55,139 nucleotides of DNA from Streptomyces sp. (GCF_019510245.1 NZ_JAEKKT010000176.1:1-55139); one strand, 5' to 3'; counted from the stretch's first letter, positions 1 to 7,449 are shown. The notes: generated by a model from the letters alone, not told the origin. Program-made: numbers and translations.

Positions 1-136
1 CCTTGGAGCTCGGGTCGACCACGACCACCTGCTCCGTCTTCAACCCGGTCGCACAGACGGTCTGGATCGCCGACCGTCCCTTCGTCCCGAACCCGACGAC
101 GACGGTGTGGTCCCGCAAGGCCGACCTCCAGCGGTT
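1..136 (-). pseudogene. 3' part of a potassium channel gene (start of RCK/TrkA-N domain), cut off by the element
   Basis: Read on the minus strand, these bases encode the start of a cytoplasmic nucleotide-binding RCK domain: the residues RDHTVVVGFGTKGRSA form the glycine-rich beta-alpha-beta turn, followed by QVVVVDPSS. There is no start codon, and the reading frame continues off the left edge of the window. Joining this piece to the pore half at 10664-11076 through the shared 11-bp repeat gives one uninterrupted channel frame. It is therefore the C-terminal half of a gene split by the integrative element. Whether it is still expressed from inside the element cannot be seen here. Confidence 0.85.
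126..136 (+). repeat. attL core (11-bp direct repeat)
   Basis: CTCCAGCGGTT, identical to 10664-10674. It lies at the boundary between channel-coding sequence (left) and element sequence (right), just upstream of the integrase gene. Confidence 0.75.
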
Positions 137-157
137 TCCTGAAAGTACCCTTAGGTC

Positions 158-1837
158 ATGGACAACGACCTTGTGCAGCGGGCCCGTTGGGGCGACTTAG
201 CGGGGCAGAACTGGGCCGGGCTGGTCCGCCTGTCCTTCGAGGTGGACGAGGGTCCCGCTGCCACTGAGAACGACGCTAGCGACACCACGGTTGCCAGGCC
301 TGCGTTCCGGCCCATGACCGGCCGGGACATCAGGAGCCGCGACGAGCAGGAGAAGGACAACAAGGGCTTCGTGGAGTCACGCGGTGGCCGGTACGTCTAC
401 ACGTACGAGGAGCCGGACACGAGCGCGTGGAAGCGGAAGCGCGTCCGTCTTCCGAACGGCGATATCGGTTACCGCGTCATCCGCCCTGTCTTCGAGGGCG
501 CGTTGGAGGACCTCAAGCGGGGAGTGGCCCCGAACGGCGAACGCTTGGACGGCTTGATCGTCTACGACATCGACCGGCTGACACGCGACAACCGGCACCT
601 TGAGGACGCGATCGAGGTAGTGCAGAACTTCGGTCGCCCGATCATCGACATCACGGGCACTCTCGATCTCCTCACGGACAACGGCCGCACGGTCGCCCGG
701 ATCGTGACCGCGACGAACAACAAGCAGTCCGCCGACACGGCGCGACGGGTTGCCCGCAAGCACAGGGCTCTTCAGCAGGCCGGTATTCCCACGGGCGGCA
801 CCAGGCCCTTCGGGTGGCAGCACGACAAGCGCACGCTGGACCCCCACGAGGCGGAGTGGCTCCGCCGGATGGTCGAGTGGCTGCTTTCGGGTAAGCCGAT
901 CTCGGCCGTCATCAGGAAGCTGAACGAGGCGGACGTGAAGACGTCGACCGGCCGTACCTGGTCACACGCAGGGCTCAAAGCCGTGATCCGTAACCCCCGA
1001 CTGTGCGGGTACCGCTCACGCCAGGTCATCGAGGTCGACCCAGTCACGGGAACGTCCAACACGCGCGTCGAGATCGTCTTGGACGACCACGGGAAGCCGG
1101 TGATCGGGCAGTGGGAACCCGCGATCACTGTCGAAGAGTGGGAAGCCGTCACGGAACTACTCGGTTCGAATCCCGCTCCGGGGCAGGGCTTCAACGCACG
1201 CAAGTCCCTGCTGCGGGGCACCCTGCGGTGTGACCGGAACGGCTGTGGTGCGCAGCTTCGGATCTCCAAGGCGGAGAAGCGCCTGAAGAAGCCAGAGGGG
1301 TACTTCTACTACACGTGCCCGAGCAGCGGCAGCGCCTACTCAGGGTGCGGAGGCACTCGGATTCCCGGTCCGGAGACGGACAAGGCCGTATCCATGATGG
1401 TGATCGCCAAGCACCAGGAGGAGGCCGCCAAGCGGCAGGCCAGTCCCCCGCCCACGACGTGGGACAAGGAGGAGGAGCTGAAGCGCGTTCTCGAAGACAT
1501 CGACGACCTGAAGCAGGCCCGGAAGTCGCGGATCATCACAGCGGAGACGTACTTTTCGCAGCTTGCGGAGCACGAGGCCGACAAGCGACGTCTCACAACG
1601 GAGCGGAACCGATTCCTACGGCTCAGGCGCTCCGCAGAGAGGGAGCCCGTTGATCTCGCCGAGAAGTGGGATGACCTGTTGCTCAGTGAGAAGCGCGGGT
1701 ACATCGAGGACACGTTGATCGCCGTACTTGTCGGCCCTGCTGTCGGCCGTGGGAAGCCGGTGCGTGGTCGGCTGACTCCGGTGTGGAGGCCGAAGGGGGA
1801 TCAGCCGGAGGCTGAGTCCGAGGACGGTTCGAAGTGA
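158..1837 (+). CDS. large serine recombinase (site-specific integrase)
   Basis: This 559-residue protein catalyses integration, and with a directionality factor excision, of the element. It has the architecture of large serine integrases: an N-terminal resolvase fold with the expected catalytic Ser in VRLS (Ser26) and conserved DIDRLTRD at about 137-144, a recombinase domain with THAGLKAVIRNPRL-type residues at about 269-282, a zinc ribbon with Cys358, Cys363, Cys387 and Cys397, and a coiled coil at about 425-500. It starts 22 bp inside attL and reads into the element. Codon 14 is a TTA (197-199), rare in Streptomyces and suggesting dependence on the bldA tRNA. The 3' end is overlapped by a minus-strand small gene. 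Confidence 0.95.
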   Translation: MDNDLVQRARWGDLAGQNWAGLVRLSFEVDEGPAATENDASDTTVARPAFRPMTGRDIRSRDEQEKDNKGFVESRGGRYVYTYEEPDTSAWKRKRVRLPNGDIGYRVIRPVFEGALEDLKRGVAPNGERLDGLIVYDIDRLTRDNRHLEDAIEVVQNFGRPIIDITGTLDLLTDNGRTVARIVTATNNKQSADTARRVARKHRALQQAGIPTGGTRPFGWQHDKRTLDPHEAEWLRRMVEWLLSGKPISAVIRKLNEADVKTSTGRTWSHAGLKAVIRNPRLCGYRSRQVIEVDPVTGTSNTRVEIVLDDHGKPVIGQWEPAITVEEWEAVTELLGSNPAPGQGFNARKSLLRGTLRCDRNGCGAQLRISKAEKRLKKPEGYFYYTCPSSGSAYSGCGGTRIPGPETDKAVSMMVIAKHQEEAAKRQASPPPTTWDKEEELKRVLEDIDDLKQARKSRIITAETYFSQLAEHEADKRRLTTERNRFLRLRRSAEREPVDLAEKWDDLLLSEKRGYIEDTLIAVLVGPAVGRGKPVRGRLTPVWRPKGDQPEAESEDGSK

Positions 1838-1988
1838 CCGCGCTCTGAGGCGGAGCGAGACGCGGGGCGACGGGCAGACCGAGAATCGTGTTCGCCCGTC
1901 GCCACTCGTCGTCAGACCAGGCAGGCGCGTTCCGTGCCTGTTCGCGGGCCCAGGCCCAGTCGTCGTCTCCTTCCAACGGGAGTCTCAA
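1683..1988 (-). CDS. small protein of unknown function, coupled to repSA and antisense to the int 3' end
   Basis: A 101-residue frame starts with TTG (1988-1986) that overlaps the repSA stop codon (TTGA), so translational coupling is likely. The first 45 residues (MRLPLEGDDDWAWAREQARNA, then WSDDEWRRANTILGL) look like a compact helical domain. The remainder is Pro/Ser/Arg-rich and runs antisense to the last 155 bp of the integrase gene. I do not recognise a family. Its place beside a serine integrase makes a recombination directionality factor one possibility, but nothing in the sequence proves it. Confidence 0.6.
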   Translation of the reverse strand: MRLPLEGDDDWAWAREQARNAPAWSDDEWRRANTILGLPVAPRLAPPQSAVTSNRPRTQPPADPPSASTPESADHAPASHGRQQGRQVRRSTCPRCTRASH

Positions 1989-3484
1989 ACGAACCTCCCG
2001 TCGGAGTTCGGCAATGCGTCGGAGGCAGCCTCCCGGTTGCGCGTGATGTCTTCGGCTACGCCTGCGGCGATGAGGGCCGCGCCGGGAGTGTGGCCGGAGC
2101 CGACGTAGCGCCAGGTCCGTTCGGTGACCGTCTCTGCGGTGTCGGTGTGGCCCATGTGGTGGGCGCGTTCGGCGCGGAGTGCTGCGTAGGTGGTGGAGTA
2201 GGCGCGGGATTTGGTGAGGATGTGGCCCCGGTAGCCAAGGGTGTGTGTCCAGTGCCGGAGGCGGAGAGGCTCGTATTCGGGGAGGCCGCCGAGGCGCCAG
2301 CAGGCCCGCATGAGAGTGCGGACGTGTCCCCTGACGGGTACCGACTCGATGTCTTCCCAGGTAGCGAGGGGGTGGTCAGTGCCGGCGCCTGTCTCACTGG
2401 CTCCCTTGGTGACGTACTTTGCGACGTAGGCTGCAACGGCGTCGTCGTCGGGTCCGTCGCTGTTCGTGTGCAAGGGCCGGGCGTCGACCTGAGCGCCCCA
2501 ACGCAGTACCAGTTCACCCACGACCGGGCTGTACGGGGTGTGGACCAGGACCCGCCGGGCAGAGGCCTGCGCGGCGTCGGCCAGCAGCTCAGTGGTGCCC
2601 CAGGCCGGAGGTTCGTCATCGGCGCCGCCCGGACCGTCGAGGCGTACGACAGCGTGGACGTGGACGGCCGCGCGTTTCTGATACTCGGCGACGCGGGCGA
2701 AGGAAAGTCGGGCATGGTCGGCGAAGCGGGACTGTACGAGGCCGACCGAGGAGGCCAGGCGCCGCCGGACGTCGATGACGAAGCGGTCCCACAGCTTGGA
2801 GGCGTGTGCGTGCCACAGCACGTGGGCGGTGTAGTCGTAGCAGTCGGCGCACAGAGGCTGGCCGATCACCGAGGCATCCGGGGTGTGGACGGCACCGCAG
2901 CCGAGGGGCCGCCCATGCTCGCAAGTCCCACCGTCGCGGCGGGGGCGGCACGCTTCCCCAGACCGGTGGACGGAGCCGAATGAGGGGGCGGTCAGAGTGA
3001 CGAAGAGCCGGGGTCGTTTCCGGACCGTGGCGGGGACGTTCTTGCCGCCGAGAAGGCCTGTACGGACCAGGTGGAAGGTGTCTCCGGCGTGGAGGCGGGA
3101 GCAGGCCGGGCAGACGGTGGCGCGGCGGTTGCGGCAGCGGACGAGGAGACGTTCACCGGGTTCGGTGCGGGTGTCGTAGTGATGGAGGATCTCGCCGGTT
3201 GCGCCGTCCAGGGTGGTGGTCGAGCCGGAGAGGTGGACGGGGTGGGCGCATCCTCCGGTTGCCGTGATCTGCTCCAGCCAACGCGGGAAGTTCGGGTCTT
3301 GGGCGAGGCGGATTGCATCGCGGTCTGTCTCGGGGAGCTGACGCAGGCGCGCCGCGCGGTCGAGGGCGGCGCGCCTGTCAGCCGGGGTGTACTCCGGGGT
3401 GATGGTGGTGACCTTCCGGGGTGGGCCGCCGAAGCGGCACAGTGGGTGGGTGGTGGTGCGCCGTGGGTCATGGGGATCACTCCC
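1985..3484 (-). CDS. repSA: RepSA-family replication initiator; no canonical start codon in frame
   Basis: The protein matches the RepSA initiators of pSAM2-like elements, which start rolling-circle-type replication of the excised DNA. The continuous frame contains a Cys-rich N-terminal part (RWLEQITATGGCAHP, LLVRCRNRRATVCPACSRLH), the LTAPSFGSVHRSG stretch, CGAVHTP, PLCADCYDYTAHVLWHAHA, and a C-terminal HVHAVVRLDG element that may be the His-rich metal-binding motif. The frame is open from 3505 to 1985, but the first ATG, GTG or TTG is a GTG at 2869, which would remove more than 200 conserved residues. The end used here is a GGG codon (3484-3482), one base from GTG, at the head of a sensible SDPHDPRRTTTHP leader. 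Start loss, a CTG start (3442) or readthrough from the gene upstream are the options. Confidence 0.8.
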   Translation of the reverse strand, partial: GSDPHDPRRTTTHPLCRFGGPPRKVTTITPEYTPADRRAALDRAARLRQLPETDRDAIRLAQDPNFPRWLEQITATGGCAHPVHLSGSTTTLDGATGEILHHYDTRTEPGERLLVRCRNRRATVCPACSRLHAGDTFHLVRTGLLGGKNVPATVRKRPRLFVTLTAPSFGSVHRSGEACRPRRDGGTCEHGRPLGCGAVHTPDASVIGQPLCADCYDYTAHVLWHAHASKLWDRFVIDVRRRLASSVGLVQSRFADHARLSFARVAEYQKRAAVHVHAVVRLDGPGGADDEPPAWGTTELLADAAQASARRVLVHTPYSPVVGELVLRWGAQVDARPLHTNSDGPDDDAVAAYVAKYVTKGASETGAGTDHPLATWEDIESVPVRGHVRTLMRACWRLGGLPEYEPLRLRHWTHTLGYRGHILTKSRAYSTTYAALRAERAHHMGHTDTAETVTERTWRYVGSGHTPGAALIAAGVAEDITRNREAASDALPNSDGRFV

Positions 3485-3505
3485 TTGCGGGTGTCGGGTT
3501 GTGGG

Positions 3506-3619
3506 TCAGCGGATGGTTCCGGTGCCCCGGCAGATGCGGCAGCGCCGCAGTCGTCCGGTCCAGGTGCGGCGTGCTCCGTCGCCCTTGCAGTACGGGCACC
3601 TCACGCGAGGCATGGGCAT
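3506..3619 (-). CDS. 37-aa zinc-ribbon-like protein (Spd-type accessory)
   Basis: This tiny protein has two CxxC pairs (RCPYCKGDG and RCRICRGTG), like a single zinc-binding module of DnaJ type. Starting at the ATG at 3619-3617 gives a good ribosome site (GAAGGGA) eight to nine bases upstream. Small Cys-rich proteins of this kind are common between the transfer and replication genes of pSAM2-like elements, but their role is not established. Its TGA stop (3508-3506) is in the same reading frame as the downstream repSA frame, with no other stop between them. Confidence 0.7.
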   Translation of the reverse strand: MPMPRVRCPYCKGDGARRTWTGRLRRCRICRGTGTIR

Positions 3620-3639
3620 GGTGGTGGTCCCTTCTCTGC

Positions 3640-3837
3640 TCAGTGGTGGGAGAAGCCGCTGATGAACCAGGTCACGAGTTCGTGCACCGTGAGGCCCACG
3701 GGGGTCTGGCCGAGGTAGAGGCCGAAGAGGCCGACGCAGATCGCTTCCCAAGGGCGGACGTCGCGGGAGCGGACGAGGAGAACGGTGATGATCCCGAAGA
3801 TCACCGCGAACCCGTAGGCCGTACCTTCGCTGATCAC
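3640..3837 (-). CDS. small membrane protein, SpdB/SpdD-like position
   Basis: The 65-residue product is mostly hydrophobic, with two probable membrane helices (about residues 6-22, YGFAVIFGIITVLLV, and 31-49, AICVGLFGLYLGQTPVGL) joined by the charged loop RSRDVRPWE. It starts with a GTG that overlaps the TGA of the transfer ATPase gene (GTGA), so it is translated as part of that operon. In conjugative plasmids of Streptomyces, small membrane proteins next to traB help spread the plasmid between mycelial compartments. That role is inferred here from position only. Confidence 0.7.
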   Translation of the reverse strand: MISEGTAYGFAVIFGIITVLLVRSRDVRPWEAICVGLFGLYLGQTPVGLTVHELVTWFISGFSHH

Positions 3838-5138
3838 TTGCTCTCTCCTTCCAGCACCACGAGAGTGCGGACCAGGCCGGGCAGATGCGGGGTCAGCGCG
3901 CTGTACTTCCGAGCCGTCGACACGGCCTCTTCCGTCGGGGTGAGGTGAGAGCGGGCACGGCTCCAGCCACCGTCCGGACCGGTGCACACGGCCACCCCGC
4001 GCTCTTCCGCCGTGATGGACTGGACGACGGCTACGGCGTCTTTGTTGAGGTCGCCCAGGGTCATCTCTGCGGTGCCGGGGTCATTGACGCGGTGGCAGAT
4101 CCGGCCGCCGAGCTGGGCGCGCAGGGCGGTGACGCCGGGGCCGAGGTCGGAGCCGACGCGTTGTCCGGCGACGACCAGGTGCAGGCCGAGCGCAGCCCCG
4201 AGCTGGGCCAGCCGCAGCAGGAGCGTGGAGCACTGCTCCGCCTCGGTCTTGCTCTCACGGGTGCCGTCCGACAAGTACAGTTCCGCGATCTCGTCGACGA
4301 TCACGACGATCGGCACCGGCCGGAGCTTGTCGGGGAGCTCCCAGATCGAGCGGACGCCGGCCGCCCGGCACGCACTCATCCGGTCCCTCATGTCGGCCGC
4401 CAGCGCGAAGAGCACCGCGACCGCCTCACTGCGACAAGTGGCCAGCGCGCTCAACCGGTCGGCGAACAGCCCGAGTTCCATGCCGCCCTTGCAGTCGATC
4501 CCGACCAGAGCGACCCGCTGCGGGGCCAGCTGCGTGATCAGCCGCGCCAGCAGCGTGGACTTCCCGGACCGGGTGGCCCCGACGATCAGCCAGTGCGGCA
4601 CCAACCGAAGGTTCATCACCCAGGCGCCCCCGGACTCCAGGACCCCGATGAGGGCCGACAGCAACTCAGTAGGGGCCGTGGCTAAGCCGGGCCGCTCCAG
4701 CGGGTCCGTGGCGGTCGCGGTCAGCAGGACGAGCCCGCGTTCCGGCGAGGTGACCCGGACCGCATGGACCCTCCACGCGTGCACCAGCGCATCCGCCGCC
4801 TTCATGTACGTCGCCGGGGTCTGCCCGGCATGCAGGCGCACGGTCACGGTCAGGCCCAGGCGCGTGGCGCGCGGGAACGAGGCCCGGGGGATGACCGGCC
4901 GGAGCGGATCGCCCTTGACGACCATGTCCCCGAGGAGCCCGCGCGGCGGACGCCGGGACACGGACAGGTCGTTGAGCATCGCGACCCTGCGCCAGGTCGC
5001 CACCACGCGGAACGCGGTTGCCGGGTAGCCAGTCAGATACCAGTGCCAGACCGGCCAGTGCCTGCGCACCAGGTCACCGACCACGAGCATCCAGGCCAGC
5101 ACGGCGAGAGCGAACGCGAGCAGGATCGGTCCCATCAC
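3834..5138 (-). CDS. FtsK/SpoIIIE-type DNA translocase (TraB/TraSA-like transfer protein)
   Basis: This 434-residue ATPase is the single protein that drives double-stranded DNA transfer in AICEs and Streptomyces plasmids. An N-terminal hydrophobic helix (residues 4-22) anchors it in the membrane. The motor has Walker A GATRSGKS (187-194), Walker B VVIVDE (278-283) and a conserved GQRVGSD segment at about 325. The GTG start overlaps the TGA of the upstream SCO3933-like gene, and its own stop overlaps the start of the small membrane protein gene. The three genes therefore form one operon under the divergent promoter controlled by the GntR repressor. Confidence 0.9.
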   Translation of the reverse strand: MMGPILLAFALAVLAWMLVVGDLVRRHWPVWHWYLTGYPATAFRVVATWRRVAMLNDLSVSRRPPRGLLGDMVVKGDPLRPVIPRASFPRATRLGLTVTVRLHAGQTPATYMKAADALVHAWRVHAVRVTSPERGLVLLTATATDPLERPGLATAPTELLSALIGVLESGGAWVMNLRLVPHWLIVGATRSGKSTLLARLITQLAPQRVALVGIDCKGGMELGLFADRLSALATCRSEAVAVLFALAADMRDRMSACRAAGVRSIWELPDKLRPVPIVVIVDEIAELYLSDGTRESKTEAEQCSTLLLRLAQLGAALGLHLVVAGQRVGSDLGPGVTALRAQLGGRICHRVNDPGTAEMTLGDLNKDAVAVVQSITAEERGVAVCTGPDGGWSRARSHLTPTEEAVSTARKYSALTPHLPGLVRTLVVLEGESK

Positions 5139-5482
5139 GCGTCACCGCCCTTGGACTGAGCGGGAGTTCCGTGCACGGGTGTGATCGCGTCGGCACGGAA
5201 GCTCACACCGTGACGGTCACCCATCGCCCAGGCGAACGCGGTCAGCCCAGTGACCTTGACGATCTGCCCTTCCTCGATGCCCTTGGGCTGTCCACTGACG
5301 GCGATCTCGATGACGGAGATCCGCCGCCCGTCCTGCCGCACGGTGACCGCCACCGTGTAGACCGGGTTGCCGTCCCGGTCCTTCTTCACCTCCTGTGTTT
5401 CGTTGTTGGTGATCTTCGCCTCGGGCGCGATGGCGCACCGCAGTACGCCCAGCCGCGCCGTATCCACGGGAATGGACTGCAT
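5135..5482 (-). CDS. SCO3933-family regulatory protein
   Basis: Choosing the ATG at 5482-5480, behind a GGGAGG ribosome site, gives 115 residues starting MQSIPVDTARLGVLRC. This opening, the KITNNETQEVKKDRDGNPVY segment, and the WAMGDRHGVSFRADAI end are typical of the SCO3933 family, found as the first gene of AICE transfer operons. The function is poorly defined; a regulatory or nucleoid-type role is usually assigned. It is the leader gene of the transfer and replication operon and lies divergent to the KorSA-like repressor, which suggests repressor control. Confidence 0.75.
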   Translation of the reverse strand: MQSIPVDTARLGVLRCAIAPEAKITNNETQEVKKDRDGNPVYTVAVTVRQDGRRISVIEIAVSGQPKGIEEGQIVKVTGLTAFAWAMGDRHGVSFRADAITPVHGTPAQSKGGDA

Positions 5483-5529
5483 TTCTTCGGCCTCCCTGGC
5501 CAATCAGACGCCAGATTCATCCTGACGTC

Positions 5530-5585
5530 ACTTGTCCTTACGAGTTACGACTATGGAGCCCTGTACGGCGAGTGCGCAAGTACTT
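5530..5585. promoter_or_regulatory. divergent promoter region with candidate GntR operators
   Basis: Between the transfer operon and the GntR gene there is an imperfect palindrome ACTTGT-CCTT-ACGAGT (5530-5545) and a perfect eight-base palindrome AAGTACTT (5578-5585) inside a longer imperfect one. The half site ACGAGT recurs at 5592-5597. In pSAM2, KorSA represses the transfer and replication genes and its own gene from such a region. Assigning these palindromes as its sites is inference. Confidence 0.45.
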
Positions 5586-5648
5586 ATGCTGACGAGTGAC
5601 GCCGCGCGTGCGACGTGCCTATGACCCCGACCCGCCGGAGATGCCCAG

Positions 5649-6428
5649 ATGTCGGAGATCCAGCGCCCCGGAGCCCTCTACCAGCAGGTGGCCGCTGCCA
5701 TCCGCGAAGCGATCCTGTCGGGCGAGTTCGCCCCTGACTCCCTCTTGCCGTCGGAAGCCCAGCTCATGACCCGCTACGAGGTCTCCCGCCCCACCGTGCG
5801 GAACGCCATCGCAGCCCTGCGGGCAGAAGGACTGATTGACGTCCGCCACGGCAAGGGCAGCTTCGTACGGTCCGACGGACAGCCGTCCATGACGATCGAG
5901 CGCCGGATCAGCCGGACCACCGATGGCAAGTTCGTCATGCCCAACGGCGACGTATGGCAGGAAACAGAAGAACCCAGCGCCTACCGCACGCACACCACGA
6001 AGGCCACGGGCCGACTCCTCCAACTCGCTGAGGAAGAAGCCCTGTTCGGCTGTGACCGGCTGCTCCTCGACCCGAGCACGGGGACGCGTGCGATGCACCG
6101 CACCCTGATCCCGTTCGCCGTAGCTGACATGGTCCCCGCGCTTGCCGAGGACCCGTACAAGCGGTCGGGGGCCCTCTACCGGCAGCTCACCGAGGACGGC
6201 CACAAGCTCACCTGGTCCGAAACCGTGCGCGCCCGCATGCCCCTGCCCGACGAGCGCGCCACGCTCCAGCTCCCCGACGCGACCCCGATCCTGCACCTGG
6301 CCCGCGTCACCCACGACACCGACGACCGGCCCCTGATCCTCGAAGAACTCCGCATCGGTGCCGACCGCGCCGAACTCGCCTACCGGATCACCGCCGACAA
6401 GCAGCCCGCCCGACGAGCCCACGCCTGA
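5649..6428 (+). CDS. GntR-family repressor with UTRA domain (KorSA-like)
   Basis: The 259-residue protein has an N-terminal winged helix of GntR type (residues 8-72; ALYQQVAAAIREAIL, PSEAQLMTRYEVSRPTVRNAI, HGKGSFV) followed by a UTRA ligand-binding domain (about 95-245). In pSAM2-type elements KorSA has this architecture and silences the transfer and replication operon. The divergent position to that operon fits. The ligand that would release repression is unknown. The start is the ATG after GATGCCC; the upstream AT-richer region holds the candidate operators. Confidence 0.85.
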   Translation: MSEIQRPGALYQQVAAAIREAILSGEFAPDSLLPSEAQLMTRYEVSRPTVRNAIAALRAEGLIDVRHGKGSFVRSDGQPSMTIERRISRTTDGKFVMPNGDVWQETEEPSAYRTHTTKATGRLLQLAEEEALFGCDRLLLDPSTGTRAMHRTLIPFAVADMVPALAEDPYKRSGALYRQLTEDGHKLTWSETVRARMPLPDERATLQLPDATPILHLARVTHDTDDRPLILEELRIGADRAELAYRITADKQPARRAHA

Positions 6429-6470
6429 GCGTGAATGAGGATCGGTCGAAACAGCCTTCACTTCCTCAAG

Positions 6471-6515
6471 GGCGCGCCTTCGGCGCGCCGGGGCGCCCGG
6501 CCGCCCCGGCCGGGC
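6471..6515 (+). terminator. two stacked hairpins after the GntR gene
   Basis: GGCGCGCC-TTC-GGCGCGCC (6471-6489) is followed at once by GCCCGGCC-GCCCC-GGCCGGGC (6495-6515). Both are perfect eight-base stems with short loops, 40 to 90 bases after the stop codon, and probably terminate the repressor transcript. Confidence 0.6.
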
Positions 6516-6626
6516 GTGCGGCGTGACCGCCGGTCCCGTCCGGTCGGCAAGCGCCCCCGACCGCAGCACGCCCAAGGAGTCGAGGCGCCGACCGGCCGAC
6601 GGGGGCCGGGGCGTGGTGGGCTGGGG

Positions 6627-6799
6627 GTCGACGGCCGCTGAGACTTTAGGCAGCTCCCATGGGGCGAGCCTCGAAGAACAGGGGGCCGATCGGGCTATTG
6701 CGGGCAGGTCCAAGGACTGCCCGATCCGCTGGCGAGCGTAAGGCCCCCTGTTCACTCGCCCCATGGCAGCTACCGCCCAAAGTCTCAGCGGCCGGCGAC
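6627..6799. repeat. 173-nt composite inverted repeat (possible replication origin, transfer site or structured RNA)
   Basis: The outer arms 6627-6668 and 6755-6799 are near-perfect complements, including CTGAGACTTT pairing with AAAGTCTCAG and CATGGGGCGAG pairing with CTCGCCCCATG. Inside lies a second stem (AACAGGGGGCC, 6677-6687, with GGCCCCCTGTT, 6742-6752). At the tip is a third, in which GATCGGGC (6688-6695) pairs with GCCCGATC (6718-6725), and GGGCAG/CTGCCC is an alternative pairing. The region between the repressor gene and 6836 otherwise holds no plausible gene. Double-strand, single-strand and transfer origins of plasmids look like this, as do some structured RNAs; the sequence alone does not decide. 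Confidence 0.8.
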
Positions 6800-6835
6800 G
6801 TGCCCACGCACACCGCTCACCAGCGGAAAAGCCCC

Positions 6836-7141
6836 TCACGCCGCACCACCGTCGCCATCCGCGCGCGACTCCAGGAGCCGGGCGAGCCGCTCCACCGCAC
6901 CGGGCCAGCCCGCCAGCCGCACAACCCCCTTCCCATCCTCGTTCGTCGAGGCGACGGCCCTCACGGCGGACAGCTCGAACCCCACTGCCAGGAGCGCCCT
7001 GTTCAAATGATCGGCGGACTCCCGCGCCTCACGCCATCCCGCGATGTAGTCAACGCCAGGCGCCCAGAACCCGAAGTCCGCGCCCGGCACATCGAGACCG
7101 TCACTCAGCCAACCCTCACCGGAGCCAGTCACCTTGCCCAC
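6836..7141 (-). CDS. hypothetical protein, 101 aa
   Basis: A small acidic protein with a GTG start after a weak AGGGCAGAG site. The sequence (WLSDGLDVPGADFGFWAPGVDYIAG then WREARESADHLNRALLAVGFE, ending VVRLAGWPGAVERLARLLES) looks like a folded alpha/beta domain with an effector-like substrate pocket rather than noise. I do not recognise a family with confidence. It lies alone between two hairpin-rich non-coding stretches in the part of the element normally occupied by accessory genes. Confidence 0.65.
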   Translation of the reverse strand: MGKVTGSGEGWLSDGLDVPGADFGFWAPGVDYIAGWREARESADHLNRALLAVGFELSAVRAVASTNEDGKGVVRLAGWPGAVERLARLLESRADGDGGAA

Positions 7142-7200
7142 CTCTGCCCTGATCTAGGTAACGGATCGTCAACTTCCTTGGACCAGAGCCAAAACGCAGC

Positions 7201-7383
7201 ACGGCGGCCCCGGTACCATCAGGTACCGGGAACCGCCGTGTTCCCAGCCGGGCCACCCTTCGCTTTCCAGGGCTGACGGGGTGGCCCGGCCTTATCAGGT
7301 TGTGGAGCGCGGCCCACTCGGGAGGGGAGCCCCCGAGGACTCCAGAGACCGCGCTCCGTGGCCGAAGTGGTCAGACTTCGGCC
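7201..7383. repeat. series of four stem-loops in a non-coding stretch
   Basis: The 307-bp gap between 7142 and 7449 has no gene. It contains: a 39-nt hairpin ACGGCGG..CCGGTACC-ATCA-GGTACCGG..CCGCCGT (7201-7239); a perfect 12-bp stem GCCGGGCCACCC (7247-7258) with GGGTGGCCCGGC (7279-7290); a 9-bp stem GGAGCGCGG (7304-7312) with CCGCGCTCC (7349-7357); and GGCCGAAG (7360-7367) with CTTCGGCC (7376-7383). Some may terminate the minus-strand ATP-binding gene; together with 6627-6799 they may be part of an origin or transfer locus. Confidence 0.6.
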
Positions 7384-7449
7384 GGTTTCCGGCGCGTCGC
7401 CTACTCTCGATCGCGTGAGAGTTATGTGGGGGCGGCGGACCGGAGATCA

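Noticed and set aside
1934..2983. Long plus-strand frame over the repSA region
   Set aside because: It is Gly/Val-rich shadow coding opposite the RepSA frame, with no family features; the minus-strand frame has the conserved motifs.
2992..3480. Minus-strand frame beginning MIPMTHGAPPPTHC with a proper GTG start
   Set aside because: Out of frame with RepSA and of Pro/Ser/Thr shadow composition; the RepSA frame through the same DNA encodes conserved Cys motifs.
6627..6799. CRISPR-like repeat or insertion-sequence ends as an explanation for the giant hairpin
   Set aside because: Only one inverted pair, no spacers, no transposase and no target-site duplication; an origin or structured RNA is more sensible.
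5619..6839. 406-residue minus-strand frame opposite the GntR gene
   Set aside because: Antisense to a clear GntR-UTRA gene and without recognisable domains.
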